A stretch of 64,000 nucleotides of DNA from Eubacteriaceae bacterium (GCA_910575665.1 CAJTFB010000011.1:1-64000); one strand, 5' to 3'. Shown: positions 37,195-46,420, counted from the stretch's first letter. Numbers and translations are program-made. The notes: generated by a model from the letters alone, not told the origin.

Positions 37195-38119
37195 GGGTGG
37201 CGCATGCTCTAAAATGGAGATCATGAGTCTGGCAGAGGAACCGCTGGAGGAGATCTGCCAGGCGGCCGATGAGATTCGAAGGCATTTTTGCGGAAATGCC
37301 TTCGATCTTTGTGCTGTGATCAGTGCCAAGGGAGGTCCCTGTTCGGAAGACTGTAAATTCTGTGCCCAGTCGGGAACCAATCCTTCCTGTCGCGAAGTGC
37401 CGCGTTTTCCCCTTCTGGGAACCGGCAGGCTGCTGGAAGACGCCATGGAAAAGGACAGCCGGGGGATGATGGCATATGGGATCGTTTCCTCGGGAAGAGT
37501 TCTGCCCAGTGAAGATGTGGAAGAGCTTTGTCATTCTCTGCGCCAGCTTCGGCAGAAAACCTGTCTGCGGCTCTGTGGCTCCCTGGGGCTGCTGGGGAGG
37601 AAAGAACTGGAAAAATTAAAGGCTGCAGGAATGCAGATGATACATAATAACCTGGAAAGTTCAGAAACTTATTTTCAAAAAATGTGTACCACTCACACAT
37701 ATGAGGAGAAGAAGGCTACGATCCGGGCTGCAAAGGAGGCGGGGCTTGCCGTATGCAGCGGCGGGCTTTTCGGTATCGGTGAGACGCTGGAGGACCGCAT
37801 CGAACTGGCAGTAAATGAACGGGAGCTGGGGGTGGACTCGGTGCCGGTAAATCTGTTGGATCCGGCTCCGGGAACCCCCTTTGAAGGGGCGGAGCCCCTC
37901 CGGGAAGAAGAGGTTCGCAGAACGATTGCCCTGCTGCGGTTTGCCCTTCCGCATGTATTTATCCGTTTGGCCGCGGGAAGGGAATACTTGCCGGATAAGG
38001 GTAGATCCTGTTTTTTGTCCGGAGCAAATGCGGCCATCAGCGGAGACTTTCTGACCACGATGGGAATATCCATAGATACGGATCTGAAAATGCTGCGAGC
38101 ATTGGGGTATGAGATTTGA
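37157..38119 (+). CDS. bioB: Biotin synthase
   Basis: BioB (320 residues) is a radical SAM enzyme that inserts sulfur into dethiobiotin. The iron-sulfur cysteines are in CSEDCKFCAQS near residue 60, followed by the SAM-binding and substrate regions. It overlaps the end of bioY by 38 bases in a different frame, so the two are coupled, with AAAGGTG as ribosome site. The pathway genes bioA, bioD and bioF are not in this window, so it may use imported dethiobiotin or genes located elsewhere. Confidence 0.93.
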   Translation: MSRIEELQKKLYKGGACSKMEIMSLAEEPLEEICQAADEIRRHFCGNAFDLCAVISAKGGPCSEDCKFCAQSGTNPSCREVPRFPLLGTGRLLEDAMEKDSRGMMAYGIVSSGRVLPSEDVEELCHSLRQLRQKTCLRLCGSLGLLGRKELEKLKAAGMQMIHNNLESSETYFQKMCTTHTYEEKKATIRAAKEAGLAVCSGGLFGIGETLEDRIELAVNERELGVDSVPVNLLDPAPGTPFEGAEPLREEEVRRTIALLRFALPHVFIRLAAGREYLPDKGRSCFLSGANAAISGDFLTTMGISIDTDLKMLRALGYEI

Positions 38120-38128
38120 GGAACAACA

Positions 38129-38157
38129 TTGAATTATCCCCAAATATATGTTATAAT
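38129..38157 (+). promoter_or_regulatory. Promoter of the carbonic anhydrase gene
   Basis: TTGAAT (38129-38134), a 17-base spacer and TATAAT (38152-38157). Confidence 0.75.
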
Positions 38158-38242
38158 CTGCACAAAACAAACGAGTCCGGTGGAATTGGTCAGGCGTGGT
38201 ATGCATGCTGGATTCACAGGACGGAAATGGAGGATAGTATTT

Positions 38243-38812
38243 ATGCAGGAACAAAAGGTAACAGCAGCGGAGGCAATGGATAAACTGATAGAGGGAAATA
38301 AACGTTATCTGACAGCGATGACAAATCCAGGAGATGTATCTCCGCAGATCAGGCAGGTTACTTGCGATGAGGGACAGAGTCCTTATGCCATCGTGATAAC
38401 ATGTTCGGATTCCCGGGTTATTCCTGAAAGTATTTTTAGCGCAGGCATCGGTGAATTGTTCGTCATCCGTGTGGCTGGAAATGTTATGGATAATCACCAG
38501 CTCGGCAGTGTCGAGTATGCGGCGGGCCACCTTGGAACCAAACTGGTAGTAGTGCTGGGCCACAGCCATTGTGGTGCCGTTGGTGCAGCGCTTCACCAGG
38601 AGCCGGATGGTTATACCAAGTTTATCACGGATGAGATCCGCAAGGCGATCGGCGGGGAGAAGGACGAATACCGCGCATGCTGCTTAAATGTTGAGAGAAG
38701 CGTGTCTATCATCAAAGAAAGCCTTGGTATTCATGAAGTGGATAACGATGGATTAAAGGTATGTGGTGCGGTATATCATATTGACAATGGTTCCGTGGAA
38801 TTTTTAGATTAA
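38243..38812 (+). CDS. Beta-class carbonic anhydrase
   Basis: The 189-residue enzyme hydrates carbon dioxide to bicarbonate, which carbamoyl-phosphate synthase and carboxylases need. The zinc ligands Cys and Asp are in CSDSRV (about residue 54) and His and Cys in GHSHCGAV (about residue 111). The ATG at 38243 follows GGAGG by nine bases; the frame opens 38 codons earlier at the promoter, which rules that start out. A strong terminator follows. Confidence 0.93.
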   Translation: MQEQKVTAAEAMDKLIEGNKRYLTAMTNPGDVSPQIRQVTCDEGQSPYAIVITCSDSRVIPESIFSAGIGELFVIRVAGNVMDNHQLGSVEYAAGHLGTKLVVVLGHSHCGAVGAALHQEPDGYTKFITDEIRKAIGGEKDEYRACCLNVERSVSIIKESLGIHEVDNDGLKVCGAVYHIDNGSVEFLD

Positions 38813-38864
38813 AGAAATAATGCGTACATAGGGAATTATCCCCAAATATGCGTAAACCTCCAAA

Positions 38865-38902
38865 CTGATATAAGATAAGTTTATACAGTTTGGAGGTTTT
38901 AT
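38865..38902 (+). terminator. Terminator of the carbonic anhydrase gene
   Basis: AACCTCCAAACTG (38865-38877) pairs perfectly with CAGTTTGGAGGTT (38886-38898) and is followed by TTATTT. It isolates the next island from the upstream genes. Confidence 0.9.
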
Positions 38903-38944
38903 TTGTGCAAAGTATTTCAAAATTTTTCTTTTTTTTGATAATTA

Positions 38945-38973
38945 TTGACATATTTACCAATTTATGTTAGAAT
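38945..38973 (+). promoter_or_regulatory. Promoter of the epipeptide gene island
   Basis: TTGACA (38945-38950), a 17-base spacer and TAGAAT (38968-38973), close to the housekeeping consensus. It precedes the ABC ATPase gene by about 36 bases. Confidence 0.85.
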
Positions 38974-39008
38974 CAAAATAATTTTAAAATTATAGTGAGG
39001 GAAAGATA

Positions 39009-39617
39009 TTGAAGCTAAGTAATTTTAATTTAAGCATTAAGAACAAAAAATTATTGACTGACGTAAATATTGAATTTTCAGATGGAAAAATAAATCATAT
39101 TCTTGGGAAAAATGGTGTGGGAAAATCGCTATTTGCAAAGAGTCTCATGTTTGACAATGAAAATATTACTGTTATAGGTAGCTATTCGAATGTTCCTGAA
39201 GATATAACCTTTAACGAATTGAAAAAAGTGCTGATAAAGAAGTTTGGCAGGGATAAGGTGGAACGCTTGTGCAGGATTTTAAACATATCTAATATAGATG
39301 AAAAGACGATACTTAAGAAGCTGAGCGATGGGCAAAGACAAAAAATCAAGATAATCGTATTTCTGCTATTTGATAAAGATATTATTATACTTGATGAAGT
39401 TACAAATGCCTTGGATAAAACAACTTCAAACGAAATTTATGACTTATTTAATGCTTATATAAAGAAGAATCCTAAAAAGGTAATTCTTAACATAACCCAT
39501 AATTTGTCAGATTTAAATAACATGGATGGAGAGTACTATCTTTTTGAAGATTACGATATTAAGAAATATAGTAACAGAAAAGAATTGATAGACTTATATA
39601 TTAATGGAGGTAACTAG
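39009..39617 (+). CDS. yydI: ABC transporter ATPase (YydI-like)
   Basis: The 202-residue ATP-binding protein has Walker A GKNGVGKS (33-40), signature LSDGQ (105-109), Walker B IIILDE (125-130) and a switch histidine in NITHN. With the next gene it should form a small half-size ABC transporter. The start is the TTG at 39009, seven bases after GAGGG. Length and position suit YydI of the B. subtilis yydFGHIJ operon, which exports or detoxifies an epipeptide. The whole island is much more AT-rich than the flanking genes, a sign of transfer. The role is inferred from context. Confidence 0.82.
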   Translation: MKLSNFNLSIKNKKLLTDVNIEFSDGKINHILGKNGVGKSLFAKSLMFDNENITVIGSYSNVPEDITFNELKKVLIKKFGRDKVERLCRILNISNIDEKTILKKLSDGQRQKIKIIVFLLFDKDIIILDEVTNALDKTTSNEIYDLFNAYIKKNPKKVILNITHNLSDLNNMDGEYYLFEDYDIKKYSNRKELIDLYINGGN

Positions 39618-40336
39618 TGTTTTATCTAGAATTTAAAAGAAGCATACATAATAAAACAATTATATATCTTATGACAGTAACTGCAGCAGCTTTTGTGATG
39701 GGGTGGGCGCTCCCTTTTAGTTTGGAGCATATAACAACTATCAAGTATGATTATTATATGTTCAGCACATATACAGTTTTTACGCAGTTCGGTTTTCTGC
39801 TTTTCGGTTTTGTAACTTCATATTTTTTCAATAAGGATTATAAGGATAGAAATACTATTTTTTACACGTGTTTTAAAATTAATGTTTTAAAATACTATTT
39901 GATTAAGATAACAATACTATTTTTTGAAGAGATTATATGTATTGCTGGAGGACTGCTAATTGTTGGTGCACTATTTAGTTCTTTCAAATATTTTCTACCA
40001 TGTCTTTTGCTTTATACAGTGGTAGTGTTTCAGTATTTTATTGTGGTTGGAGCAATCTCCCTTATATTTAAAAGTCTATTAATGTCACTTGGAATAAGTA
40101 TTATATATTGGATTAGCTCAATCGTCATTGTATCATTTGGTGGTATATGTAAGTATTTTGCGGTATTTGATGCCTCAAATTCGTTATATAGCTATGTTGA
40201 AAAATATTTTAGTCAGGGGATATCTGTGCAAGCAGCAGAATTTACAGATCCAGTTATTGGATTTGGACTTTTAATTGTTGTTGCTCTGATAATTATATTT
40301 GGTACTTCGAAAAAATGGATAATAAAAGGATTATAA
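39617..40336 (+). CDS. yydJ: ABC transporter permease (YydJ-like)
   Basis: The 239-residue protein is a plain membrane protein with about six hydrophobic helices (roughly 15-35, 55-75, 100-125, 130-155, 160-180 and 215-235). The GTG start shares one base with the TAG stop of the ATPase gene, so the two are translationally coupled and should make one transporter. Size and position fit YydJ, the permease partner in epipeptide operons, which is thought to give self-protection or export. No other signature was seen in the protein, so the identity rests mainly on its neighbours. Confidence 0.78.
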   Translation: MFYLEFKRSIHNKTIIYLMTVTAAAFVMGWALPFSLEHITTIKYDYYMFSTYTVFTQFGFLLFGFVTSYFFNKDYKDRNTIFYTCFKINVLKYYLIKITILFFEEIICIAGGLLIVGALFSSFKYFLPCLLLYTVVVFQYFIVVGAISLIFKSLLMSLGISIIYWISSIVIVSFGGICKYFAVFDASNSLYSYVEKYFSQGISVQAAEFTDPVIGFGLLIVVALIIIFGTSKKWIIKGL

Positions 40337-40343
40337 AGTTGAT

Positions 40344-41273
40344 ATGAGTAATTCGGTAGATATAAATATTGGTGCAAAATGTACAGCAAGTTGCAGGCAT
40401 TGTTGTTTTTCATGCACACCAGATTCATCAGAATGTTTAAGTGATAAAGAAATTGATGGGATTTTAGATTTTATAGAATCAAATAAAAATATTACATCTG
40501 TTTCAATAACAGGGGGAGAACCTCTGTTAAGATATGAAAAGGTTAAAGAAATAGTAAGAAAGTGTCATGGCTTCCCAAAGACTGTTTCTCTTATTACAAA
40601 TGGTTTTTGGGGGAAAAAATTGGAGAATGCCTTAAGTATAACTAAAGAACTAAAAAACTGCGGATTGGATATTATAACGCTTAGTTATGACGATTATCAT
40701 AAAGAATATATTCCACCCCAATACATATCCAATGCATTAATGGCAATCAAGGCAGTCAACATAAAGGCAGCATTAAACATCACCGTAGATAAAAACAGAC
40801 ATAATCTTAATCTTGTTGAAGAACTGGGTGAGGCAGTCTTTGGTATTCAACTTGGAATAATGCCAGTTTGCAGGACAGGTAATGCTAATGATATAGATGA
40901 AACAGAATTATATGTGCATGAAAGCAATATGATATCTAAACGTTGTCCAGCTTTCCAATGGGAGATTGCTATACATCATGATGGATATGTCTATCCATGT
41001 TGTTCACCAATGGTTTTTGAAACAGGGTTGAGATTAGGCAATATAAGAAAGCAGTCTTTAGCTGAAATTGCGCATAATATAGAAACTAATGGTCTATTAT
41101 ACATAATTAAAAGAGAAGGGTTAATGTGGTTTGAAGAAAGGTTGGGCTTGGATTTATCAGAAAAGAAATATGTAAATACATGTGAAATATGCAAGGCTAT
41201 ATTTTCTGATAGTGATAATATTTCAAAGATAACGCCAAGTGTCGTAGAATATTATGAAAATAAAATTTTATAA
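40344..41273 (+). CDS. yydG: Radical SAM peptide epimerase (YydG-like)
   Basis: The 309-residue enzyme has the radical SAM cluster CTASCRHC (C13, C17, C20) and the SITGGEP motif at 54-60. The C-terminal part has further cysteines (C201, C219, C220, C280, C283) like the SPASM-type region that holds an extra iron-sulfur cluster. In B. subtilis YydG, a cysteine in this region gives the hydrogen atom when L-Val and L-Ile of YydF are turned into D-residues; C219 or C220 are the candidates here. It lies eight bases after the permease gene and overlaps the next gene. The precursor encoded downstream supports epimerase rather than thioether chemistry, since that peptide has no cysteine. Confidence 0.85.
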   Translation: MSNSVDINIGAKCTASCRHCCFSCTPDSSECLSDKEIDGILDFIESNKNITSVSITGGEPLLRYEKVKEIVRKCHGFPKTVSLITNGFWGKKLENALSITKELKNCGLDIITLSYDDYHKEYIPPQYISNALMAIKAVNIKAALNITVDKNRHNLNLVEELGEAVFGIQLGIMPVCRTGNANDIDETELYVHESNMISKRCPAFQWEIAIHHDGYVYPCCSPMVFETGLRLGNIRKQSLAEIAHNIETNGLLYIIKREGLMWFEERLGLDLSEKKYVNTCEICKAIFSDSDNISKITPSVVEYYENKIL

Positions 41274-42021
41274 GTATGAAGATACAAAAAATGAAATAAT
41301 ATCAGATGGAACGACCTGTATGACTATAAAGGATAAGACCACTGGAAGGTATTATGAAGTTCCTGTTAATGATAGCAACTGTAACAATTTTGAAAAAATA
41401 TCATGGGATATAAAGGAAACCTATCATTCGTTTGTTCTTCTGTGTATTTATTGGGTTGTGTTTATTGCATTAACAATGATGAATATACATATGATTGTAG
41501 CTGCGTCGATAATAGATAAAGTTTTATCAGGGAAATTTATCGCTGCATTGTTGATTTATTTGTTCATATTTATAATATTTCATGAACTTGGGCATCTATA
41601 TATGTTATATATAAGTGGAAGAAAGGCGAACAAGATAGGCTTCAAATTTAATTACATATTTCCGTCTTTTTATGTACAGATTAATGAAATTTATATGCTT
41701 GATAAAATCCAAAAGTTGTATATACATTCAGGCGGATTAATGGCTAGTCTTATAATGAATGTTGGAACATATGTGATGGGATGTATTTTCAATATTAATG
41801 TGCTTATGGCAGTTTCTACATATATGTCTGTAACCATTGTGTATAATATGATTCCATTAATGAATTCCGACGGCTATAAAATTTTAATAACTTTTTTGAA
41901 TAGAGCAGAGAAAAAGGATGCAAAAAATAATTGTAAGTTAATAAGTATTATCAGAGTTATTAACATCTTGTTTACTATAGCTTATACAATTGCATTTTTC
42001 TCAAATATTATTAATGATTAA
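41254..42021 (+). CDS. yydH: Intramembrane metallopeptidase of M50 type (YydH-like)
   Basis: The 255-residue membrane protein has the zinc motif HELGH (110-114) at the end of a hydrophobic helix and a second metal-ligand motif NSDGYK (204-209), the form seen in M50 site-2-type proteases. Several further helices are visible, and residues 1-55 are soluble. It overlaps the radical SAM gene by 20 bases. In the YydFGHIJ system the membrane peptidase YydH is thought to cut the leader from the modified precursor. The same role is inferred here; the cutting site would lie just before Trp33 of the peptide. Confidence 0.82.
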   Translation: MKIKFYKYEDTKNEIISDGTTCMTIKDKTTGRYYEVPVNDSNCNNFEKISWDIKETYHSFVLLCIYWVVFIALTMMNIHMIVAASIIDKVLSGKFIAALLIYLFIFIIFHELGHLYMLYISGRKANKIGFKFNYIFPSFYVQINEIYMLDKIQKLYIHSGGLMASLIMNVGTYVMGCIFNINVLMAVSTYMSVTIVYNMIPLMNSDGYKILITFLNRAEKKDAKNNCKLISIIRVINILFTIAYTIAFFSNIIND

Positions 42022-42275
42022 AAGGTTTAATAATAAAACATTAGATGTAAAGGAGATATTACAATTATGGAAAAAGAAGTATTAGATCAGAGCCTTAATA
42101 TGGACAAAATTGCGGAATTAATGACAGAAGCTAATGAGTTAGAGGATGTAAATGACCTTGCATGGTATTTTATCAAGGGTGCTGGTAATCGTTGGATCAT
42201 TGGTGCATACTAAGAAATACTAAATACCTGAGAAATTTTTATTAGTAACTATATAAAATAATTATTAAACCTTTT
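42020..42275. repeat. 15-base inverted repeat flanking the precursor gene
   Basis: AAAAGGTTTAATAAT (42020-42034) is repeated exactly in reverse complement at 42261-42275, with the precursor gene between. In mRNA the two arms could pair and enclose the precursor coding unit. Confidence 0.85.
42067..42213 (+). CDS. yydF: Epipeptide precursor (YydF-like)
   Basis: The 48-residue peptide begins MEKEVLDQSL and ends WYFIKGAGNRWIIGAY. B. subtilis YydF ends WYFVKSKENRWILGSGH; W33, Y34, F35, K37, N41, R42, W43, I44 and G46 are identical at the same numbers, and VNDL stands just ahead in both. YydF carries D-Val36 and D-Ile44, and here Ile36 and Ile44 occupy those positions. AAGGAG lies eleven bases before the ATG. 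The acidic leader (1-32) would be removed to give a 16-residue product. The peptide has no cysteine, serine near the core or threonine in it, which argues against thioether or lanthionine types. It is the last gene of the island. Confidence 0.88.
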   Translation: MEKEVLDQSLNMDKIAELMTEANELEDVNDLAWYFIKGAGNRWIIGAY

Positions 42276-42282
42276 GATAAAT

Positions 42283-42320
42283 GGAGTTCAACGAGTGTAA
42301 CGAGTTGGACTCCTGTTTAT
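42283..42320 (+). terminator. Terminator after the epipeptide precursor
   Basis: GGAGTTCAAC (42283-42292) pairs with GTTGGACTCC (42304-42313), with one wobble, followed by TGTTTATTTC. It closes the island. Confidence 0.7.
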
Positions 42321-42386
42321 TTCTGGTAGTAATATGAACACAGAAAAAGGCTCTATATAATATAGCAAAGCAGCTTTTAATAAAAG

Positions 42387-42420
42387 GCCTCCTATGATTT
42401 TTATTTTATCATAGAAGACC
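42387..42420 (-). terminator. Terminator of pyrB-pyrI
   Basis: CTATGAT (42392-42398) and ATCATAG (42408-42414) form the stem, with extra GG/CC pairs outside. Read on the minus strand the stem is followed by CCTTTTATT. Confidence 0.65.
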
Positions 42421-42467
42421 AGTTATTTCTTTACTTTACAGAAAAAGTTCCCGAGTCTCACCAGAAT

Positions 42468-42899
42468 TCATTTAAACTGCCCTTTGAATTTCTGTTCACA
42501 GTATAGACAGCGGTAGATTCGGTTCTTTTTGTCTGTGAGTTTAAAGCGATGGGGCAACTCCTGTTCGATGGATGTAATGCAGCGGGGATTTTTACATTTT
42601 ATAATATTTGTGACGATATCCGGCAGCGTCAGCGTCCGTTTTTCCACGATTTTGTCATTCTCAATGATATTGATCGTTATGTGTTCGTCCAGAACACCGA
42701 GAATATCCAGGTCCACCCGGAGGGGGCCTTCTATTTTTATAATGTCCTTTTTTCCCATTTTATTGCTTTTCGCATTTTTAATGATTGCTACACTGCAGTC
42801 CAGTTTTTCCAGGTTCAGGTACTGATAGATCTCCATGGCATGTCCTGCTTTGATATGGTCGATCACGACACCTTGGTTCAGTCCACCGATATTTAACAT
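42468..42899 (-). CDS. pyrI: Aspartate carbamoyltransferase regulatory subunit
   Basis: PyrI (143 residues) binds nucleotides and transmits feedback to PyrB. The C-terminal zinc site that holds the two chains together is visible as CKNPRC and CLYC. It lies 42 bases after pyrB, the normal order for the pyrBI pair. It marks the enteric-like, allosteric form of the enzyme, which is also found in Clostridia but not in Bacillus. Confidence 0.95.
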   Translation of the reverse strand: MLNIGGLNQGVVIDHIKAGHAMEIYQYLNLEKLDCSVAIIKNAKSNKMGKKDIIKIEGPLRVDLDILGVLDEHITINIIENDKIVEKRTLTLPDIVTNIIKCKNPRCITSIEQELPHRFKLTDKKNRIYRCLYCEQKFKGQFK

Positions 42900-42941
42900 A
42901 TAAAGTTACCTCCCGTCGATAATATGTGAAAAATTTCTCTG

Positions 42942-43859
42942 TCAGATCTTGATCTGAAGTAGAGTCAGGATCAGCGCCATTCGTATATATACACCGTATT
43001 GTGCCTGTTTAAAATATACCGCCCTGGGATCGTTGTCTACTTCTGTAGAAATTTCATTTACCCTTGGAAGCGGATGGAGTACCAGCATGTCCTCCCTTGC
43101 CAGCTTCATTTTCGAGGTGTCTAGAATAAAACTGTCTTTTAAACGGATATAATCTTCTTCATTAAAGAAACGCTCCCTTTGTACCCTGGTCATGTACAGA
43201 ATATCCAGATCCCCGATAACGGCATCCAGATCGCTGACTTCCTGGTAAGGAATATGGTTTTCATCCAGGGTTTCTTTCCGCAGATAATCCGGGATCTTTA
43301 ATTCAGGAGGGGAGATCAGCACAAATTCCACCCCGGGATAACGAACCATGGCATCGATCAGGGAGTGCACAGTCCGACCAAATTTAAGGTCACCGCAGAA
43401 ACCAATTTTCAAGTGATCAAAATGCCCCTTGAGATTTTTGATGGTAAGCAGGTCAGTAAGTGTCTGCGTCGGATGATTGTGCCCGCCGTCCCCGGCATTG
43501 ATGACAGGGATGGAAGAATACATGGATGCCACAAGGGGCGCTCCTTCTTTTGGGTGTCTCATGGCACAAATATCTGCATAGGAAGAGATGACGCGGATGG
43601 TATCTGCCACACTTTCTCCCTTAGAAGCAGAACTCGAATCGGCAGAAGAAAAACCAAGGACACTGCCGCCAAGATTCAGCATAGCGGCTTCAAAACTAAG
43701 TCTTGTTCGTGTACTTGGTTCGTAAAAACAAGTTGCAAGCTTTTTTCCTTTACAACATTCGGTATATTTTTCCGGTGTTTCCATAATCTGTTCGGCAAGA
43801 AGGATCAGATTGTCCAGTTCCTCTACCGACAGATCCAGAGCATTCATAATATGTCGCAT
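42942..43859 (-). CDS. pyrB: Aspartate carbamoyltransferase catalytic subunit
   Basis: PyrB (305 residues) joins carbamoyl phosphate and aspartate at the first committed step of pyrimidine synthesis, using the product of CarAB. The carbamoyl phosphate loop [13 protein letters not shown] (about residue 50) and the HPLPRVNEI segment are clear. The start is the ATG at 43859; a GTG four codons ahead is part of the ribosome site GTGAGG. Confidence 0.97.
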   Translation of the reverse strand: MRHIMNALDLSVEELDNLILLAEQIMETPEKYTECCKGKKLATCFYEPSTRTRLSFEAAMLNLGGSVLGFSSADSSSASKGESVADTIRVISSYADICAMRHPKEGAPLVASMYSSIPVINAGDGGHNHPTQTLTDLLTIKNLKGHFDHLKIGFCGDLKFGRTVHSLIDAMVRYPGVEFVLISPPELKIPDYLRKETLDENHIPYQEVSDLDAVIGDLDILYMTRVQRERFFNEEDYIRLKDSFILDTSKMKLAREDMLVLHPLPRVNEISTEVDNDPRAVYFKQAQYGVYIRMALILTLLQIKI

Positions 43860-43912
43860 AAAATACCTCACTCCGTTAGCAAAAACGGTTCTGTAACATT
43901 AATTTCTTAAAT

Positions 43913-43941
43913 ATTGTACAACAAATTATAATAAATTACAA
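43913..43941 (-). promoter_or_regulatory. Promoter of pyrB-pyrI
   Basis: Read on the minus strand: TTGTAA (43941-43936), a 17-base spacer and TACAAT (43918-43913). No clear PyrR site was recognised. Confidence 0.5.
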
Positions 43942-43978
43942 TATTGTTTTTTAGAGTTGTCGTATTTTTAAATTTTAT

Positions 43979-44007
43979 TTGCAAAATAAAAGGATAAGAA
44001 GTATAAT
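43979..44007 (+). promoter_or_regulatory. Promoter of the hydratase gene
   Basis: TTGCAA (43979-43984), a 17-base spacer and TATAAT (44002-44007). Confidence 0.7.
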
Positions 44008-44058
44008 ATTGAATCGAGATGGGTGAATAAAGGAACGCATTTTGAAAGGAGAGATAAG

Positions 44059-46344
44059 ATGATAAAGTTATATGACGGCGGAGCGTATCTTGTCAACGGA
44101 AATGAACTGATTCCCGATGGCAGTGAAGCAGCCGCTGCAGTGGAAAGCAGGACAGGCGTAAAAACAGACAAGCAGGAGGCTGCAAAGGGGACGATGGCAT
44201 ATCGCATTTTAAATGCACACAATACATCGGACAACATGCAGCAGCTTAAAATAAAATTTGATAAATTAACTTCTCACGATATTACCTTTGTGGGAATTTT
44301 GCAGACAGCAAGAGCTTCAGGGCTGGAGAAATTTCCGGTGCCCTATGTGCTGACGAACTGCCACAACAGTCTCTGTGCGGTAGGAGGAACGATCAATGAG
44401 GATGACCACGTGTTCGGTCTTTCCTGTGCAAAGAAATACGGCGGAATCTATGTGCCGCCTCATCAGGCAGTGATTCATCAGTTTGCCAGGGAAATGCTCG
44501 CCGGAGGCGGAAAAATGATCCTTGGTTCTGACAGCCATACAAGATATGGAGCTTTGGGAACCATGGCGATGGGAGAAGGCGGTCCGGAGATCGTAAAACA
44601 GCTTCTGGAGCAGACTTATGACATTCCGATGCCGGGAGTGGTAGCCATCCATCTGACCGGAAAGCCGCAAAAGGGAGTGGGTCCTCAGGATATCGCCCTT
44701 GCTATCATTGGCGCAGTATTTGAAAATGGTTATGTAAATAATAAAGTGATGGAATTTATCGGTGACGGCATTGACAACCTGAGTGTGGATTACCGTATCG
44801 GTGTGGATGTAATGACCACAGAGACCACCTGCCTGTCTTCCATCTGGAGAACGGACAGCCAGGTAAAAGAATTCTATGATATTCATGGAAGAAGCGAGGA
44901 TTTTGCAGAGCTTGCGCCGGAGAAAGTGGCGTATTACGATGGTGTGGTCGAGGTAGATCTGTCCGCTATCAAGCCGATGATCGCCATGCCATTCCATCCT
45001 AGCAATGTATATTCCATCGAGGAGTTAAACAGCAATCTGGAAGATATCCTTCGGGATGTGGAAAAGAAGGCGCTGGTGAGTCTGGACAACAATAAAGATA
45101 TCGACTTTACACTGACAGATAAGATTCACGACGGCAGATTGTATGTGGAGCAGGGAGTTATCGCCGGATGTGCCGGAGGTGGATTTGAAAATATTTGCGA
45201 TGCGGCAGACATTCTCCGTGGAAAATATATTGGTGCCGATGAATTTTCATTGAGTGTATACCCGGCAAGCCAGCCGGTATTTATGGAGCTTGTGAAAAAC
45301 GGTTCCATCGCAGACCTGATGGCGACAGGTGCCACCGTGAGGACGGCTTTCTGTGGACCATGTTTTGGCGCCGGAGATGTGCCAAGCAACCGTGGACTGA
45401 GTATCCGTCACTCTACACGTAACTTCCCGAACCGCGAAGGCTCTAAGGTGACAAGCGGCCAGATCGCTTCCGTTGCCCTTATGGATGCCCGCTCTATCGC
45501 AGCGACCGCCGCAAACCAGGGATACCTGACCGCGGCTACGGATATTGATGTGAATTTCAATAAGCCAAAATATTTCTTTGACAAGTCCATTTATGAGAAC
45601 CGTGTCTACAATGGCGTCGGAAAGGCAGATCCTTCGGTGGAGATCAAGTTTGGTCCGAATATCGTGGATTGGCCGGAGATGTTCCCATTGACAGACAATG
45701 TGCTTTTGAAGGCAGTTTCCATGATTCATGATCCGGTCACCACAACCGACGAGCTGATCCCGTCAGGAGAGACCTCATCCTACCGTTCCAATCCTCTGGG
45801 ACTGGCAGAGTTTACTCTTTCCAGAAAAGATCCAGCTTATGTAGGAAAGGCAAAAGAGGTACAGAAGGCAGAAAAAGCCCGTCTCGCCGGCGAAGATATC
45901 TATGTATTGGATCCAGAACTGAAACAGGTGTATGCGGCCGTGGCAGAAAAGTTCGATGTAAAACCAGAGGAGACAGAGATCGGAAGCGTGATCTTCGCAG
46001 TTAAACCGGGAGATGGATCCGCCAGAGAGCAGGCGGCGAGCTGCCAGCGAGTGCTGGGGGGCATGGCAAATATTGCCAGAGAATACGCTACTAAGAGATA
46101 CCGCTCCAACCTGATCAACTGGGGAATGCTGCCCTTTGTATTTGACGGTGAACTCCCATTTGACAAAGACGATTATATCTTTGTAAAAGATATTAAAAAA
46201 GCAATTGTTGAGAAAAACGATACTGTAAAGGCATATGTAGCAAATAAAGGCATGAAGGAGATGGAACTCCATCTCGGCGCCCTAACAGATGACGAACGAG
46301 AGATCATCCTCAAAGGCTGCCTGATTAACTACAACAAGCGTTAA
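44059..46344 (+). CDS. Aconitase-family hydratase
   Basis: The 761-residue protein belongs to the aconitase family: iron-sulfur ligand regions around TNCHNSL and [13 protein letters not shown], and substrate-loop segments such as [12 protein letters not shown]. The C-terminal domain (about 550-761) contains a swivel-like part with [12 protein letters not shown]. It is of the YbhJ-like type common in Lachnospiraceae, whose substrate is unproven, so I do not call it citrate aconitase. The ATG at 44059 follows GAAAGGAGAG; an earlier in-frame ATG at 44023 lacks a site. A strong terminator follows. Confidence 0.85.
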   Translation: MIKLYDGGAYLVNGNELIPDGSEAAAAVESRTGVKTDKQEAAKGTMAYRILNAHNTSDNMQQLKIKFDKLTSHDITFVGILQTARASGLEKFPVPYVLTNCHNSLCAVGGTINEDDHVFGLSCAKKYGGIYVPPHQAVIHQFAREMLAGGGKMILGSDSHTRYGALGTMAMGEGGPEIVKQLLEQTYDIPMPGVVAIHLTGKPQKGVGPQDIALAIIGAVFENGYVNNKVMEFIGDGIDNLSVDYRIGVDVMTTETTCLSSIWRTDSQVKEFYDIHGRSEDFAELAPEKVAYYDGVVEVDLSAIKPMIAMPFHPSNVYSIEELNSNLEDILRDVEKKALVSLDNNKDIDFTLTDKIHDGRLYVEQGVIAGCAGGGFENICDAADILRGKYIGADEFSLSVYPASQPVFMELVKNGSIADLMATGATVRTAFCGPCFGAGDVPSNRGLSIRHSTRNFPNREGSKVTSGQIASVALMDARSIAATAANQGYLTAATDIDVNFNKPKYFFDKSIYENRVYNGVGKADPSVEIKFGPNIVDWPEMFPLTDNVLLKAVSMIHDPVTTTDELIPSGETSSYRSNPLGLAEFTLSRKDPAYVGKAKEVQKAEKARLAGEDIYVLDPELKQVYAAVAEKFDVKPEETEIGSVIFAVKPGDGSAREQAASCQRVLGGMANIAREYATKRYRSNLINWGMLPFVFDGELPFDKDDYIFVKDIKKAIVEKNDTVKAYVANKGMKEMELHLGALTDDEREIILKGCLINYNKR

Positions 46345-46368
46345 GCTACAAGCAACGCTGAAATCGTA

Positions 46369-46411
46369 AAAACACCATATTTGTGCTTGTACAATAATAT
46401 GGTGTTTTTTT
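46369..46411 (+). terminator. Terminator of the hydratase gene
   Basis: AACACCATATT pairs with AATATGGTGTT (46396-46406), followed by a T run. Confidence 0.85.
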
Positions 46412-46420
46412 GATTTCAAT

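Noticed and set aside
40344-42213. Sactipeptide or lanthipeptide cluster
   Set aside because: The precursor has no cysteine, no lanthionine synthetase is present, and the core fits YydF instead.
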